From contig JBCBQC010000001.1 of assembly GCA_039820405.1 (NCBI GenBank), forward strand, positions 186,001 through 250,000: a stretch of 64,000 nucleotides of DNA. Direction: 5' to 3'. Of the stretch, positions 51,153 to 59,383 are shown in pieces. Made by a program: the position numbers and the translations under genes. The stretch is from CALLVY01 sp937899855. Lineage in GTDB: Bacteria > Bacteroidota > Bacteroidia > Chitinophagales > Saprospiraceae. The notes under the pieces were generated by a model. It had not been told where the DNA came from. It did not search any database and saw nothing but the letters and a program-made list of their open reading frames with translations. Each line of letters begins with the position of its first letter. The first letter of the stretch is position 1.

Positions 51153-51641
51153 ATGAAAAAAATCGTTCTCCAAACCAGCATTGAAGTTTTCCCCGATTTG
51201 GCCGCCCTGGCCCCCGCCGATCGCGAATTGATGGATCGGGCGCGCCGTGCGCTCCAACATTCGCATTCGCCCTACTCGGGCTTTCGCGTCGGTGCCGCGC
51301 TGCGACTGGTCAACGGAGCGGTACTGGGCGGCAGCAATCAGGAAAACGCGGCCTACCCGATGTGTTTGTGCGCCGAGCGCGTGGTGCTAGCGGCGGCGGC
51401 GGTGCAGTACCCAGGCGTTGCGGCAGAGAGCATGGCCATTTCGGCCCATTATCCGGGCAAGGAGTTGCGCGAGCCCATTTCGCCCTGTGGAGCTTGTCGG
51501 CAGGTGATCTGCGAGGTGGAGCAGCAACACGGCCAGACGATGCGGATTTTGCTGCGGGGCGATGTGGGGGAGGTTTTTGTGCTGGCGCAGGGACGCGATT
51601 TGTTGCCGCTGGGCTTTGGAGGCGGGGTGTTGGAACGGTGA
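51153..51641 (+). CDS. cdd: Cytidine deaminase
   Basis: Deaminates cytidine/deoxycytidine in pyrimidine salvage. 162 residues from ATG 51153 (MKKIVLQTSIEVF); the open frame continues upstream over the start region of the opposite gene without coding character. Zinc site: Cys-Ala-Glu in CAERVVLAAA and Cys-x-x-Cys in SPCGACRQ. SPYSGFRVGAAL is the N-terminal signature. A -7-like TTTCTTTG, with TTG 17 bases upstream, precedes the ATG by only a few bases, so the leader would be very short. Confidence 0.93.
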   Translation: MKKIVLQTSIEVFPDLAALAPADRELMDRARRALQHSHSPYSGFRVGAALRLVNGAVLGGSNQENAAYPMCLCAERVVLAAAAVQYPGVAAESMAISAHYPGKELREPISPCGACRQVICEVEQQHGQTMRILLRGDVGEVFVLAQGRDLLPLGFGGGVLER

Positions 51642-51712
51642 GGAGTGGAGAAAGGATTGGTGGAAGTGCCGGAGGAAAAATTGCAGTGATTTTGCGGGTG
51701 GATATGGCTCGG

Positions 51713-51973
51713 GGCTTGGGGTGGGACCCGCCCTCAAGGTGCCGACACAACGGCGCCCCTTTGCGCAAACCGTACCGTGGTACAGCTCCGCTACCCAGAC
51801 CCGGAATTCTTCATTCCGTTCGGTTTAAATACCAAAGAATTTCCACCATCTAGAATGAGAAATTCACATACATGGACGCTTTTCTCAAAAAATTCCATAA
51901 AAACGATTGGTAAATATTTCTCTATGTTTACTTAACCACCTGATAATCAGCCCAAAAAAATTTCAAAAAAATC
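51713..51973. repeat. Dispersed intergenic repeat, copy B (about 260 bp)
   Basis: Second copy of the repeat at 41778-42040, same orientation, with the same ordered blocks (GGGGTGGGACCC..CCCTCAAGGT, GGCGCCCCT, TCTAGAAT, GACGCTTTT, AATTCCATAAA, ACCTGATAATCAG). It occupies most of the 356 bases between the convergent cdd and kdsB genes. No ORF. Confidence 0.75.
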
Positions 51974-51997
51974 ACCTCCCTCGTAAAAATTGACCCT

Positions 51998-52765
51998 CTA
52001 CAAGTTCGAAAACTCCCCCCCCTGCTCCTCCCACCAGGCGATGGCGCGCTTGAGATCCACAGGGGTATCGATGGCGATGGTCTGCCCCGTGGTGAGGGTG
52101 ATCCCGATCTGAAAGCCTTCCTCCAACCAACGCAGTTGTTCCAGCGACTCGGACAGTTCCAAGGGGGAAGGCTCCAGCCGACTGATGGCTTCGAGGGCGG
52201 TGTGGCGGTAGACGTAAAGCCCGAGGTGCTGGAAAAAGTTGCTCTGGGTGGGCCAGAAGTCGCGGGGGGTATTGCGGACGTGGGGGATGGGGCTGCGGCT
52301 GAAGTAGTGGGCTCGGCGGTTTTTTCCAAATACGACCTTGACCACATTGGGGTCAAATACCAAATCGGGGTCTTCCAAAGCGCGCGCCATGGTAACGATG
52401 TCCAACGAGTCGTTGGCGGTGAGGAATTGGATCAGCTGATCCACCTGATCGGGATCGATAAAGGGTTCGTCGCCCTGGATGTTGATGATGAGTTCGTAGT
52501 CGGCAAAGGCTCGGGCTACTTCGGCACAACGGTCGGTCCCGCTTTGGTGGCCCGGATAGGTCAGCATGACCTCCCCCCCAAAATCTTCGACGTGCTGGCG
52601 AATCCGTTCGTCATCGGTGGCCACCACCACCCGGTCGGTCAGCTCCGCCCGCAGGGCCCTTTCGTAGACCCGCCGAATCATCGACTTGCGCCCGATGCGC
52701 ACCAGTGGCTTGCCTGGAAAACGAGTCGAGGCGTATCTTGCCGGAATAATACCCAGGGATTTCAT
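51998..52765 (-). CDS. kdsB: 3-deoxy-manno-octulosonate cytidylyltransferase (CMP-KDO synthetase)
   Basis: Activates KDO with CTP for lipopolysaccharide synthesis. 255 residues from ATG 52765 (MKSLGIIPARYASTRFPGKPL), the usual N-terminus; the longer frame adds 9 residues. VVVATDDERI, GHQSGTDRCAEVA and INIQGDEPFIDPDQV are the nucleotide and substrate motifs. Its start codon overlaps the -7 box of the divergent LysM gene. KdsC is at 20177-20725. Confidence 0.96.
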   Translation of the reverse strand: MKSLGIIPARYASTRFPGKPLVRIGRKSMIRRVYERALRAELTDRVVVATDDERIRQHVEDFGGEVMLTYPGHQSGTDRCAEVARAFADYELIINIQGDEPFIDPDQVDQLIQFLTANDSLDIVTMARALEDPDLVFDPNVVKVVFGKNRRAHYFSRSPIPHVRNTPRDFWPTQSNFFQHLGLYVYRHTALEAISRLEPSPLELSESLEQLRWLEEGFQIGITLTTGQTIAIDTPVDLKRAIAWWEEQGGEFSNL

Positions 52766-52772
52766 ATTTTTG
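52765..52772 (+). promoter_or_regulatory. -7 box of the LysM gene, overlapping the kdsB start
   Basis: Perfect TATTTTTG, 26 bases before the LysM ATG, with TTG at 52738-52740 (24-base spacer, slightly long). The first bases of kdsB on the other strand share it. Confidence 0.5.
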
Positions 52773-52798
52773 TAGCAATTACTCGGTAACAAATTACT

Positions 52799-53656
52799 AT
52801 GAAAAACTATCTAGCGTTCTTGCTGCTCTTCCTCGCGGGGGGAACGGAAGCCATAACGGGCGATAGCACCCGTTACCTGCTGCCCGAAGATACCATATTC
52901 CTCAAGATCGGGAAGTACCAACACAAGATATTTGAGCACGAAATCGAAAAAGGCCAAACCCTTTATTCCCTCGCCAAATTCTACGGCCTCAGTATCGATG
53001 AGCTCTACCTCTACAACCCCCAATTGCTCGATCGGGTCCTCTCCCCCTACGAAAAGGTCAGCATTCCCATCCCCAATCGAGCCATCATCCGCTATACCAA
53101 GGCGGATTTCCAACGCGAGCAGTACGTTCCCATCTACTACGTCGTCCGCAAGGGCGATACCTTTTTTAGCATCAGTACCCGATTGTTTAAAATGCCCATG
53201 GATACCATTGCCCTGCGCAACAATTTGACCTCCGCAACGCTTTCAATTGGACAAAGCCTGTTTGTCGGTTGGATGGACATCAATGGCATTCCCGAAAGTT
53301 TCCGCAAATTTCGGGGCGACCCCCAGTGGCAGGGGGGCCAGCAATTGCGAGGACGCTACGTCAAGGACAAGGCCCGCCACCCGGAGCGCGAGCGGGTGGA
53401 ACAGGGCGTCGCCTTTTGGCAAAAAAATTCGGGGATGGCTTCCGATCTGTACGCCCTCCACCGACGGGCACCCCTAAACTCGGTGATCGCTGTAACGAAT
53501 CCGATGAACAAACGTAGAGTGTATGCAAAGGTCATCGGTCGGATCCCAGAGAATGTCTACGGATCGGACGTCGTCGTGGTCATCTCCCCCACGGTCGCCA
53601 AATTCCTCGGAGCCAAAGATCCGCGCTTCCTCGTCAAGCTGCGCTACCTGAGGTAA
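52799..53656 (+). CDS. Exported protein with two LysM domains and an RlpA-like DPBB domain
   Basis: 285 residues. Signal peptide about 1-18. LysM 1 at about 43-83 (HEIEKGQTLYSLAKFYGLSIDELYLYNP), LysM 2 at about 115-157 (YYVVRKGDTFFSISTRLF...RNNLTSATLSIGQSLFVG), both peptidoglycan-binding. The last 85 residues (GVAFWQKNSGMASDLYALHRRAP, then TNPMNKRRVYAKVIGRIP) resemble the double-psi beta-barrel of RlpA, a family with septal lytic transglycosylase members. The catalytic Asp of active RlpA is not evident, so binding alone is possible. Confidence 0.85.
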   Translation: MKNYLAFLLLFLAGGTEAITGDSTRYLLPEDTIFLKIGKYQHKIFEHEIEKGQTLYSLAKFYGLSIDELYLYNPQLLDRVLSPYEKVSIPIPNRAIIRYTKADFQREQYVPIYYVVRKGDTFFSISTRLFKMPMDTIALRNNLTSATLSIGQSLFVGWMDINGIPESFRKFRGDPQWQGGQQLRGRYVKDKARHPERERVEQGVAFWQKNSGMASDLYALHRRAPLNSVIAVTNPMNKRRVYAKVIGRIPENVYGSDVVVVISPTVAKFLGAKDPRFLVKLRYLR

Positions 53657-53684
53657 GCTTTTTTCTACTGGGCCCGCCCAGTGC

Positions 53685-53714
53685 TTGACATTCCAAAACA
53701 TTTTGGCAAATTTG
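53685..53714 (+). promoter_or_regulatory. Promoter of the cystathionine beta-synthase gene
   Basis: TTG (53685-53687), 19 bases, then CAAATTTG (53707-53714), one mismatch to TAnnTTTG; ATG follows 26 bases downstream. Confidence 0.55.
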
Positions 53715-53739
53715 CCCTGGTAACTGAAAAAAATCATTC

Positions 53740-55095
53740 ATGTACTATAGTAACATTCTCGAAACGATCGGCAACACCCCCATGGTCAAAATCAACAAGG
53801 TGGTAGCCGGTATTCCGGCCCTGGTGCTGCTCAAGGTGGAAACCTTCAACCCGGGTCACTCGATCAAAGACCGGATGGCCCTCAAAATGTTGGAAGATGC
53901 CGAAAAAAGAGGCGACATCCAACCCGGGGGCACCATCATCGAATGTACCTCCGGCAATACCGGTATGGGACTGGCCATTGCCGCCGCGGTCAAGGGCTAC
54001 CACTCCATTTTTACCACCAGCGACAAACAAAGCAAGGAAAAGATCGACCTGCTCAAAGCCATGGGCGCCGAGGTGATCGTTTGCCCGACCAACGTCGAAC
54101 CCGATGATCCCAAGTCCTACTACTCCGTCGCCCGCAAACTCAGCGAGGAGATGCCCAATTCGTTTTGGGTCAATCAGTACGATAACCTTTCTAACCGCCT
54201 GGCCCACTACGAATCGACGGGTCCCGAAATCTGGGAGCAAACCGGGGGAAAGATTACCCACCTGATCGCCGGCGTCGGTACGGGGGGGACCATCTCGGGA
54301 ACGGGGCGCTACCTCAAAGAACAAAATCCCGACCTCAAGGTCTGGGGCATCGATACCTACGGCTCCGTGTTCAAGAAATACCACGAAACCGGCGTCTTTG
54401 ACGAGAAAGAAATCTATCCCTACATCACCGAGGGCATCGGCGAAGATATTTTACCGAAAAATGTCGACTTCGAAGTGATCGATCTTTTTGAAAAGGTGAC
54501 GGACAAGGATGGTGCCCTCATGGCTCGCCGCCTGGCCCGCGAGGAAGGCATCCTACTCGGCTACTCGGCCGGTTCCGCCTTCGCCGGGCTGCATCAACTC
54601 AAAGACCAGCTCACCAAGGACGACATCGTCGTAGTGGTCATTCACGATCACGGTAGCCGCTACGTCGGCAAGATCTACAACGACGATTGGATGCGCGAAC
54701 GGGGATTTTTGGAAGAAGAACTCAAGGTCAAAGACATCATCGCCAAAAAGGAGGACAAGGCCTTCCGCTCGGTACAGGTGACCAATACCGTCCGCGAGGT
54801 GTTCAAAATGATGAAAGAAAACGACATTTCCCAAATGCCAGTCATGAACGGCGAAGACATCCAAGGTTCGGTGACGGAATCAACGATCTTGTCTTTCCTG
54901 TTGGAAAATCCGATGGCCAATGCCGAAAAATTGATCGCGGACATCATGGGACCCGCCTTTCCCATTGTCTCCGAGGATTTGTCCTGCCGGCAGATGGTTC
55001 GCTACATCAATAAGAACAGCTCGGCCGTCATCGCCCGGGATAAGACCGGGACGCTGCACATTCTGACGGAATACGACATCATTCAAGCGGTTTAA
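53740..55095 (+). CDS. Cystathionine beta-synthase (with CBS-domain pair)
   Basis: Condenses serine (or O-acetylserine) with homocysteine or sulfide. 451 residues: PLP-dependent fold type II core (about 1-325) with the PLP lysine Lys43 in NPGHSIKDRMAL, phosphate-binding loop TSGNTGMGLA, GTGGTISGTGRYL, then a C-terminal pair of CBS domains (about 335-451: VTNTVREVFKMMKENDISQMPVM; LSCRQMVRYINKNSSAVIARD) that may bind an adenosyl ligand. CBS-domain content favours cystathionine beta-synthase over cysteine synthase. Own promoter; hairpin downstream. Confidence 0.93.
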   Translation: MYYSNILETIGNTPMVKINKVVAGIPALVLLKVETFNPGHSIKDRMALKMLEDAEKRGDIQPGGTIIECTSGNTGMGLAIAAAVKGYHSIFTTSDKQSKEKIDLLKAMGAEVIVCPTNVEPDDPKSYYSVARKLSEEMPNSFWVNQYDNLSNRLAHYESTGPEIWEQTGGKITHLIAGVGTGGTISGTGRYLKEQNPDLKVWGIDTYGSVFKKYHETGVFDEKEIYPYITEGIGEDILPKNVDFEVIDLFEKVTDKDGALMARRLAREEGILLGYSAGSAFAGLHQLKDQLTKDDIVVVVIHDHGSRYVGKIYNDDWMRERGFLEEELKVKDIIAKKEDKAFRSVQVTNTVREVFKMMKENDISQMPVMNGEDIQGSVTESTILSFLLENPMANAEKLIADIMGPAFPIVSEDLSCRQMVRYINKNSSAVIARDKTGTLHILTEYDIIQAV

Positions 55096-55103
55096 ACGCC
55101 CTA

Positions 55104-55139
55104 CCCCACCACGATTTGGTGTACCCAGTCGTGGTGGGG
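55104..55139 (+). terminator. Terminator-like hairpin after cystathionine beta-synthase
   Basis: An 11-bp perfect stem (CCCCACCACGA 55104-55114 / TCGTGGTGGGG 55129-55139) starts 8 bases after the stop. No T-run follows, so it may act as an mRNA 3'-end stabiliser or a weak terminator. Confidence 0.6.
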
Positions 55140-55151
55140 CCTCTTGCTCCA

Positions 55152-55305
55152 TCAGTCGGCCCGACTCAGTCTGGCCGTTCGCCCCAGTAAAGAGAAGCCA
55201 ATATACCCGCGCATCTTGAGCATCCGGCCGTCTGCTTCCAACCATAGCCTACCCCGGCAAGGCGGTGACCAATAAAATGCTGATCACAAAAATTACAGCT
55301 TTCAT
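55152..55305 (-). pseudogene. Remnant of a DUF2147 exported protein
   Basis: From ATG 55305 a signal peptide (MKAVIFVISILLVTALPG) runs into TAG at 55249-55251. Two bases further, in another frame (55247 down to the TGA at 55152-55154), is LWLEADGRMLKMRG then YIGFSLLGRTARLSRAD, which matches my recollection of the C-terminal end of DUF2147 proteins (KLWLEDGxLKVRGYxGFSLLGRTQTW). About 80-90 central codons are therefore missing. The ATG overlaps the stop of the epimerase gene (ATGA), so the two once formed an operon. Confidence 0.7.
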
Positions 55306-56281
55306 CTTGGACTTATTGAAGGGTTAATTTTTTTGATGCCTTCCTCGAAATGAATGACATTCTGATAGTTCAATTCCCGACGGGCTTTGGCGTCGGATAC
55401 GGAAAACTCCTGAGCCATCAACCGGATGGCCAAAGGCGGAATGGGGGGACGTGACTTAATGCCGAACGTACGCCACAACAGATCAAAACCACGGGCCAAA
55501 AAGGTGGCCAAGCCCAATGGAAATTCCTTGTCGGTAGGTTCTAGCCCGTGGGCCTAAATATGGCGGAAAAAGAGGTGCGCATACTGCGCTGATCCCCATC
55601 CGTCACGAAGTAGGCCTCGCCCCCACGTCCCCTTTCCAGCGCCGCGAGTATGGCCGCTACGAGGTTGTTGATGTGGATGGTGCTCAAAACCTGATGGCCA
55701 CCGCCAATCCAGCGCCACTGCCCCGCCCGCACCCGATCCAACACCTCCTCCAGGTGGTGATTGTCCGGCCCCCAAATGGCGGGTGGACGGAGGGCAAGCG
55801 TCAGGAAACCCGCCTCGTTGGCGACCAACACGGCCTTTTCCGCCAGGGCCTTGGTTCTAGGGTAGAGATCGCGTGGTAATCCCGCTGCGGCCTGATCCTC
55901 GGTCAGGTTTTTGATCGGACTGCCCGGTACAACGGGAGCGGCGCTGAGGTATAGAAACCTTTTCACCCCATTTTCTTTGGCCAAACGCAACAAGCTTTTG
56001 GTGGCCACCACGTTGATCGCAAAAAACTTATCCCGATCGTAGTTGAAGTCAATGTAGGCCGCGGAGTGGACGACGACTGCGCAGGATTTCAGAGCCGCAG
56101 CAATAGCCTGCGACAAATGAGTCAGATCGTCCATAACGGGAGCGGCACCGAGGGCACTTACCTTTTCAGCAGCACGGGAAGAACGGCAGAGGGCCACGAC
56201 CTGGTAGCCCTGACGCAACAGTTGGGGGATGAGGTACTGGCCAACGAAGCCCGAACCGTCGGTGAGGAATATTTTTGACAT
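55302..56281 (-). pseudogene. NAD-dependent epimerase/dehydratase, frameshifted
   Basis: The N-terminal part, from ATG 56281 (MSKIFLTDGSGFVGQ), is an extended SDR with the active-site YPRTK and LRPPAIWGPDN. It ends prematurely at TAG 55541-55543. The C-terminal part continues in another frame to the TGA at 55302 (AHGLEPTDKEFPLGLATF, IRLMAQEFSVSDAKARRELNY), as in complete homologues. Adding one G in AGGCCC near 55552 (AGGGCCC) would join the parts as IFRAHGLEPTD. The nucleotide-binding motif reads TDGSGFVG where TGGTGFVG is usual, a second sign of decay. A sequencing error in the G/C run is the alternative. Confidence 0.75.
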
Positions 56282-56379
56282 TGGCAATGGTCTTGGTGAA
56301 TCAATACGACAAAAGTAATTCACCTTTTCGCGGTCATTACACCTTAAAAAGACCAATAATCGCCCCCAAAAGGTAAAAA

Positions 56380-56949
56380 TTAGGGCCGGAGCTTACTCGG
56401 GGAAACGCCGTGGTGTTTTTTGAATTGCGTGGAAAACTGGGAGCTGTTTTGGTAGCCCAGGCGGTAGCCAATCTCCGCCACCGTCCCTTCCCCTTTTTCG
56501 AGCAGTGCCGATTCCAACTCCGCGTAGTGACAAAAGACGGTATCCCGGGCGGCTTGCTCTACCCCAATACTGTCCAGGAATTGCTGAAGCACCGCCTTGG
56601 GAATCGAAAAGAAAAGGACCTCGTAGGGCAGGCCAATTTCATTTTGCCCCTCAGAGTGGTTACCCGGTGCGTAGTATAAGACGCCCGCTCCGCCCTCCTT
56701 ACTTAGCCAGTACTGGGTATCTCCCACCTGCTTGTCCAACAGTTTTTGAGAAAGGTTAATATTGACGATGTACATACCCTCCTCAACGGGGTTGATCCCC
56801 TTGACTTTCACTTGTTGCTGCAAGCAGTAGCGGTAGTGATGCAGCTGGATCCGATGGGGAAGCGTGTAGAGGCGGTAAAAGCCCTGGCCCAATTGGGAGG
56901 GAATGGTGAGGGTCTGCTCCCGAACGGGACGCTGGAGCTGGGTAGCCAT
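56380..56949 (-). pseudogene. AraC-family regulator with internal in-frame deletion
   Basis: 189 residues, whereas family members of this type have about 290-330. The N-terminal sensor region (1-140, VNINLSQKLL, GVLYYAPGNHSEGQ, IPKAVLQQFLDSIG) is followed almost directly by ALLEKGEGTVAEIGYRLGYQNSSQFSTQFKKHHG, the second helix-turn-helix of the AraC DNA-binding domain. The linker and the first helix-turn-helix (roughly 100 residues) are missing. With one HTH left, normal DNA binding is unlikely. TAA lies directly before the ATG, so no upstream extension exists. It lies 98 bases upstream of the frameshifted epimerase. Confidence 0.65.
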
Positions 56950-57053
56950 TTACTGGAGTTGGGTCAGGTCCGCTCTGATCTGGATGTTGATTCATGATTG
57001 GAGGCCTCGGTAGATCAACGGGCCGTTTTTAGCCGTAAAAATGGATCGGATTA

Positions 57054-57254
57054 CTAGAAGCCATCTCAAAATGTTTTTGCCGGCGAGGGAGTGATCATTT
57101 ACGTCCCTACGAGGCGCCAAAACGGAGCATAGCTCCCGATTCTTATCGGGATGACGCTTTTGGCAACGAAGTAGGGGCGTAAATAACCTTGCCGTAGCCC
57201 AAATCGACGCAGGAGATTCACGCCAGTAAAGTATATTTTTGAGATGGCTTCTAG
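57054..57254. mobile_element. MITE-like element 1 (201 bp)
   Basis: Perfect 18-bp terminal inverted repeats: CTAGAAGCCATCTCAAAA (57054-57071) and its complement (57237-57254). The interior matches element 2 at 59380-59545 (GGCGAGGGAGTG, CCTACGAGGCGCC, GACGCTTTTGGCAACGAAGT) and folds into an inner hairpin (CCTACGAGGCGCC..AAACG with CGCTTTTGGC..GTAGG). It is non-coding. Its right end supplies the TAG stop (57251-57253) of the NlpC/P60 gene. The left end lies 104 bases upstream of the AraC remnant start. Confidence 0.88.
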
Positions 57255-58096
57255 AAAAGCTCTACCTGATTTTTATTGACCACTTCTACCTCCCGGGTGA
57301 TCGGTGGGCGGTAGTCCTCGTCCGATAGGACCCGTTTGACGACGCGCAGTTTGTGGGTGTACCGCTGGTCTTCTTCGTTAAAAATTCCGTAGTGATCGAT
57401 GCGGTCGATACGCACCCGACCGGAGGCGTGGATGATGTGGCCATCGGGCAGCAGGAGGCCAACGTGGGTGATGCGGCCTTTTCGATTTTCAAAGAAAGCC
57501 AGGTCGCCCGCCTGCCCCTGTTCGATAAAGTCGATCAGCCGACCCCGTTCTACCTGCTGGACGGCATCGCGAGGGAGGGCAATGCCCATCATTTTAAAAA
57601 CCATTTGGGTAAAACCGGAGCAGTCGATGCCCAGGGGGGAGCGACCGCCCCAGAGGTAGGGAGCGTGTAGGTAGCGCCGGGCAATCTTGAGCAGCAAGTC
57701 CCCACTGGGGCAGATTTCGGCAGGGTTGATGACTTGTCCGCTAAAGGTACAGTTGCGGTTGTTGTAGAAGAAATTGATGCCGTCAAAGTCGGAGAGGGTG
57801 GCACCCAGGGTGATGGGAACAAAAAAATCCTCGGCCATGATGCCCTGGACGATTTCGAGGCTGTAGGCAATGTTGCTTTCGTAGCGTTGTTTTTCGGAAG
57901 GCGTAATGGGAGCAATTTGCTTGCGGTCGACCCAGCCGAGGTAATTGTCCCACAGGCAGCGGATGCGCCACCAGCTTCCCTTTTGCTCCAGAATTTCTAC
58001 CAATTCCCCAAACAACAACTGGGAAACCATTTCGCTCTTGTCGGCGGCACTGGATCGGATGGGTACAACGCTGAGTGGGCAAAGGCCGTAGTTCAT
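57251..58096 (-). CDS. NlpC/P60 (C40) peptidoglycan hydrolase with SH3-like domains
   Basis: 281 residues. Two bacterial SH3-like modules (about 1-60 with VPIRSSAADKSEMVSQLLFGE, WWRIRCLWDNYLGWVDRKQI, and about 75-125) precede the C40 domain. The catalytic Cys159 is in GIDCSGF, His211 in ITHVGLLL, with a third residue near HIIHASG. It should cut the stem peptide of peptidoglycan or similar gamma-D-Glu linkages. No signal peptide is obvious in the ORF. Stop codon TAG lies within the MITE-like element. Confidence 0.92.
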   Translation of the reverse strand: MNYGLCPLSVVPIRSSAADKSEMVSQLLFGELVEILEQKGSWWRIRCLWDNYLGWVDRKQIAPITPSEKQRYESNIAYSLEIVQGIMAEDFFVPITLGATLSDFDGINFFYNNRNCTFSGQVINPAEICPSGDLLLKIARRYLHAPYLWGGRSPLGIDCSGFTQMVFKMMGIALPRDAVQQVERGRLIDFIEQGQAGDLAFFENRKGRITHVGLLLPDGHIIHASGRVRIDRIDHYGIFNEEDQRYTHKLRVVKRVLSDEDYRPPITREVEVVNKNQVELF

Positions 58097-58271
58097 TTCG
58101 GTCGAGGTGTAGTTTACGCGGAGTTTACTAATGGAATAGCTTTTGCAACAAGTTAGTGATAACCATCAAAAATTACAACAGCGGCAGCAATCTTGGGTCT
58201 TCAACACTGGAAATCACTCGTTATTTGCAAGATAATAAATGTTGTTAAGCGTCCGTTGTGCTTATGCAAAA

Positions 58272-58305
58272 TTGTTTCCAAATTTGGACCTAAATTGTAA
58301 CTTTG
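58272..58305 (+). promoter_or_regulatory. Promoter of the PorP/SprF gene
   Basis: TTG (58272-58274), 23 bases, and a perfect TAACTTTG -7 box (58298-58305), with the ATG 20 bases downstream. Confidence 0.65.
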
Positions 58306-58324
58306 CCCCCAATCCAACGCAATA

Positions 58325-59383
58325 ATGATGAAGAAAGCTTGCTTACTGGTTGTTGTTTGTCTTATCACCGTTTTTGTCGCCCAGGCCCAGGATAAGCACT
58401 TTTCGCAATTCTATGCCGCCCCCCTCTCAATCAACCCGGCCCTGACCGGGGGGTTCAACGGCTCCTACCGCGCCGCCATCAATTACCGCGATCAGTGGCG
58501 GGGCGTTTTTGACGAGCCCTTCGTCACCTACGCCGCCTCACTCGACGTCCGCTTTCCGATAGAGCTGGACTCGCGCTTCAAGGACGCCGTCGGCGTGGGC
58601 CTCCAATTTTTTAGCGACCGGGTGGGAGTCATCGACTTCAATACCAATCAAATCATGGTCTCGGGAGCCTTCCACAAGGGCTTGGACTTCGATAGCCGCC
58701 AGTACCTCTCGGGAGGCTTTCAAATCGGCGTTGCCCAACGCAACGTCAATTACGAATCCCTCACCTTTCAAGATCAGTTCAATAACCTCGACGCCTTCGA
58801 AGGTACCACCATCGAGGACTTGCCAGAAAACAACTTCTCCTTCGCCGATTTCAACGCCGGCCTCAATTATACCTTCACGCCCAAAAAGCGAACGACCATC
58901 TTCGCGGGCATCGCCGTGTACCACCTCTTCCGACCCCAAGTTTCCTTCTTTTTCGACAACGAAGCCATCGTACTGCGGGGCGACAACCAGCTTTTTCGCA
59001 AATATTCGGTCCAGCTAAGTGCCTCCCTCCCCCTGAGCGATCGCACGTCGATCATCCCACGCCTGCTCTACTCCCAACAAGGACCCCATACCCGCATCAA
59101 TGCCGGGACCAACTTCCGGATCGCCCTCAACAACTTCAACGGCAATGCCCTCACCTTCGGGGGCTGGCTCCGTCCGGTGATCGATGAAGGGGACGAAATC
59201 CGCGTCGACGCCGCCGTGATTATGCTCGGCTTTGAGTTCAACAGCGTCCTCCTCGGCCTGTCCTACGATGCCAACCTCGAAGACCTCGCCACCTACCGAC
59301 AGGGACAGGGCGCCTTCGAGTTTTCCATCACCTTCCTGGGCGATTACGAAAACGACGATTCCATCCTCTGTCCGAGTTTCTAG
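58325..59383 (+). CDS. PorP/SprF family outer-membrane protein (type IX secretion-associated)
   Basis: 352 residues. Signal peptide about 1-21 (LLVVVCLITVFVAQAQ). QDKHFSQFYAAPLSINPALTGGFNGSYRAAINYRDQW is the hallmark N-terminus of the family, followed by a beta-barrel (about 14 strands). PorP/SprF proteins sit in the outer membrane and often anchor or partner a specific exported protein with a type IX sorting signal. No large adhesin is next to it here, so it may be an orphan. Its TAG stop (59381-59383) is formed by the CTAG end of MITE-like element 2. Confidence 0.93.
   Translation: MMKKACLLVVVCLITVFVAQAQDKHFSQFYAAPLSINPALTGGFNGSYRAAINYRDQWRGVFDEPFVTYAASLDVRFPIELDSRFKDAVGVGLQFFSDRVGVIDFNTNQIMVSGAFHKGLDFDSRQYLSGGFQIGVAQRNVNYESLTFQDQFNNLDAFEGTTIEDLPENNFSFADFNAGLNYTFTPKKRTTIFAGIAVYHLFRPQVSFFFDNEAIVLRGDNQLFRKYSVQLSASLPLSDRTSIIPRLLYSQQGPHTRINAGTNFRIALNNFNGNALTFGGWLRPVIDEGDEIRVDAAVIMLGFEFNSVLLGLSYDANLEDLATYRQGQGAFEFSITFLGDYENDDSILCPSF

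Noticed and set aside
53667..53682. Hairpin ACTGGG/CCCAGT after the LysM gene
   Set aside because: Short stem with the T-run before instead of after it; it overlaps the promoter region of the next gene.
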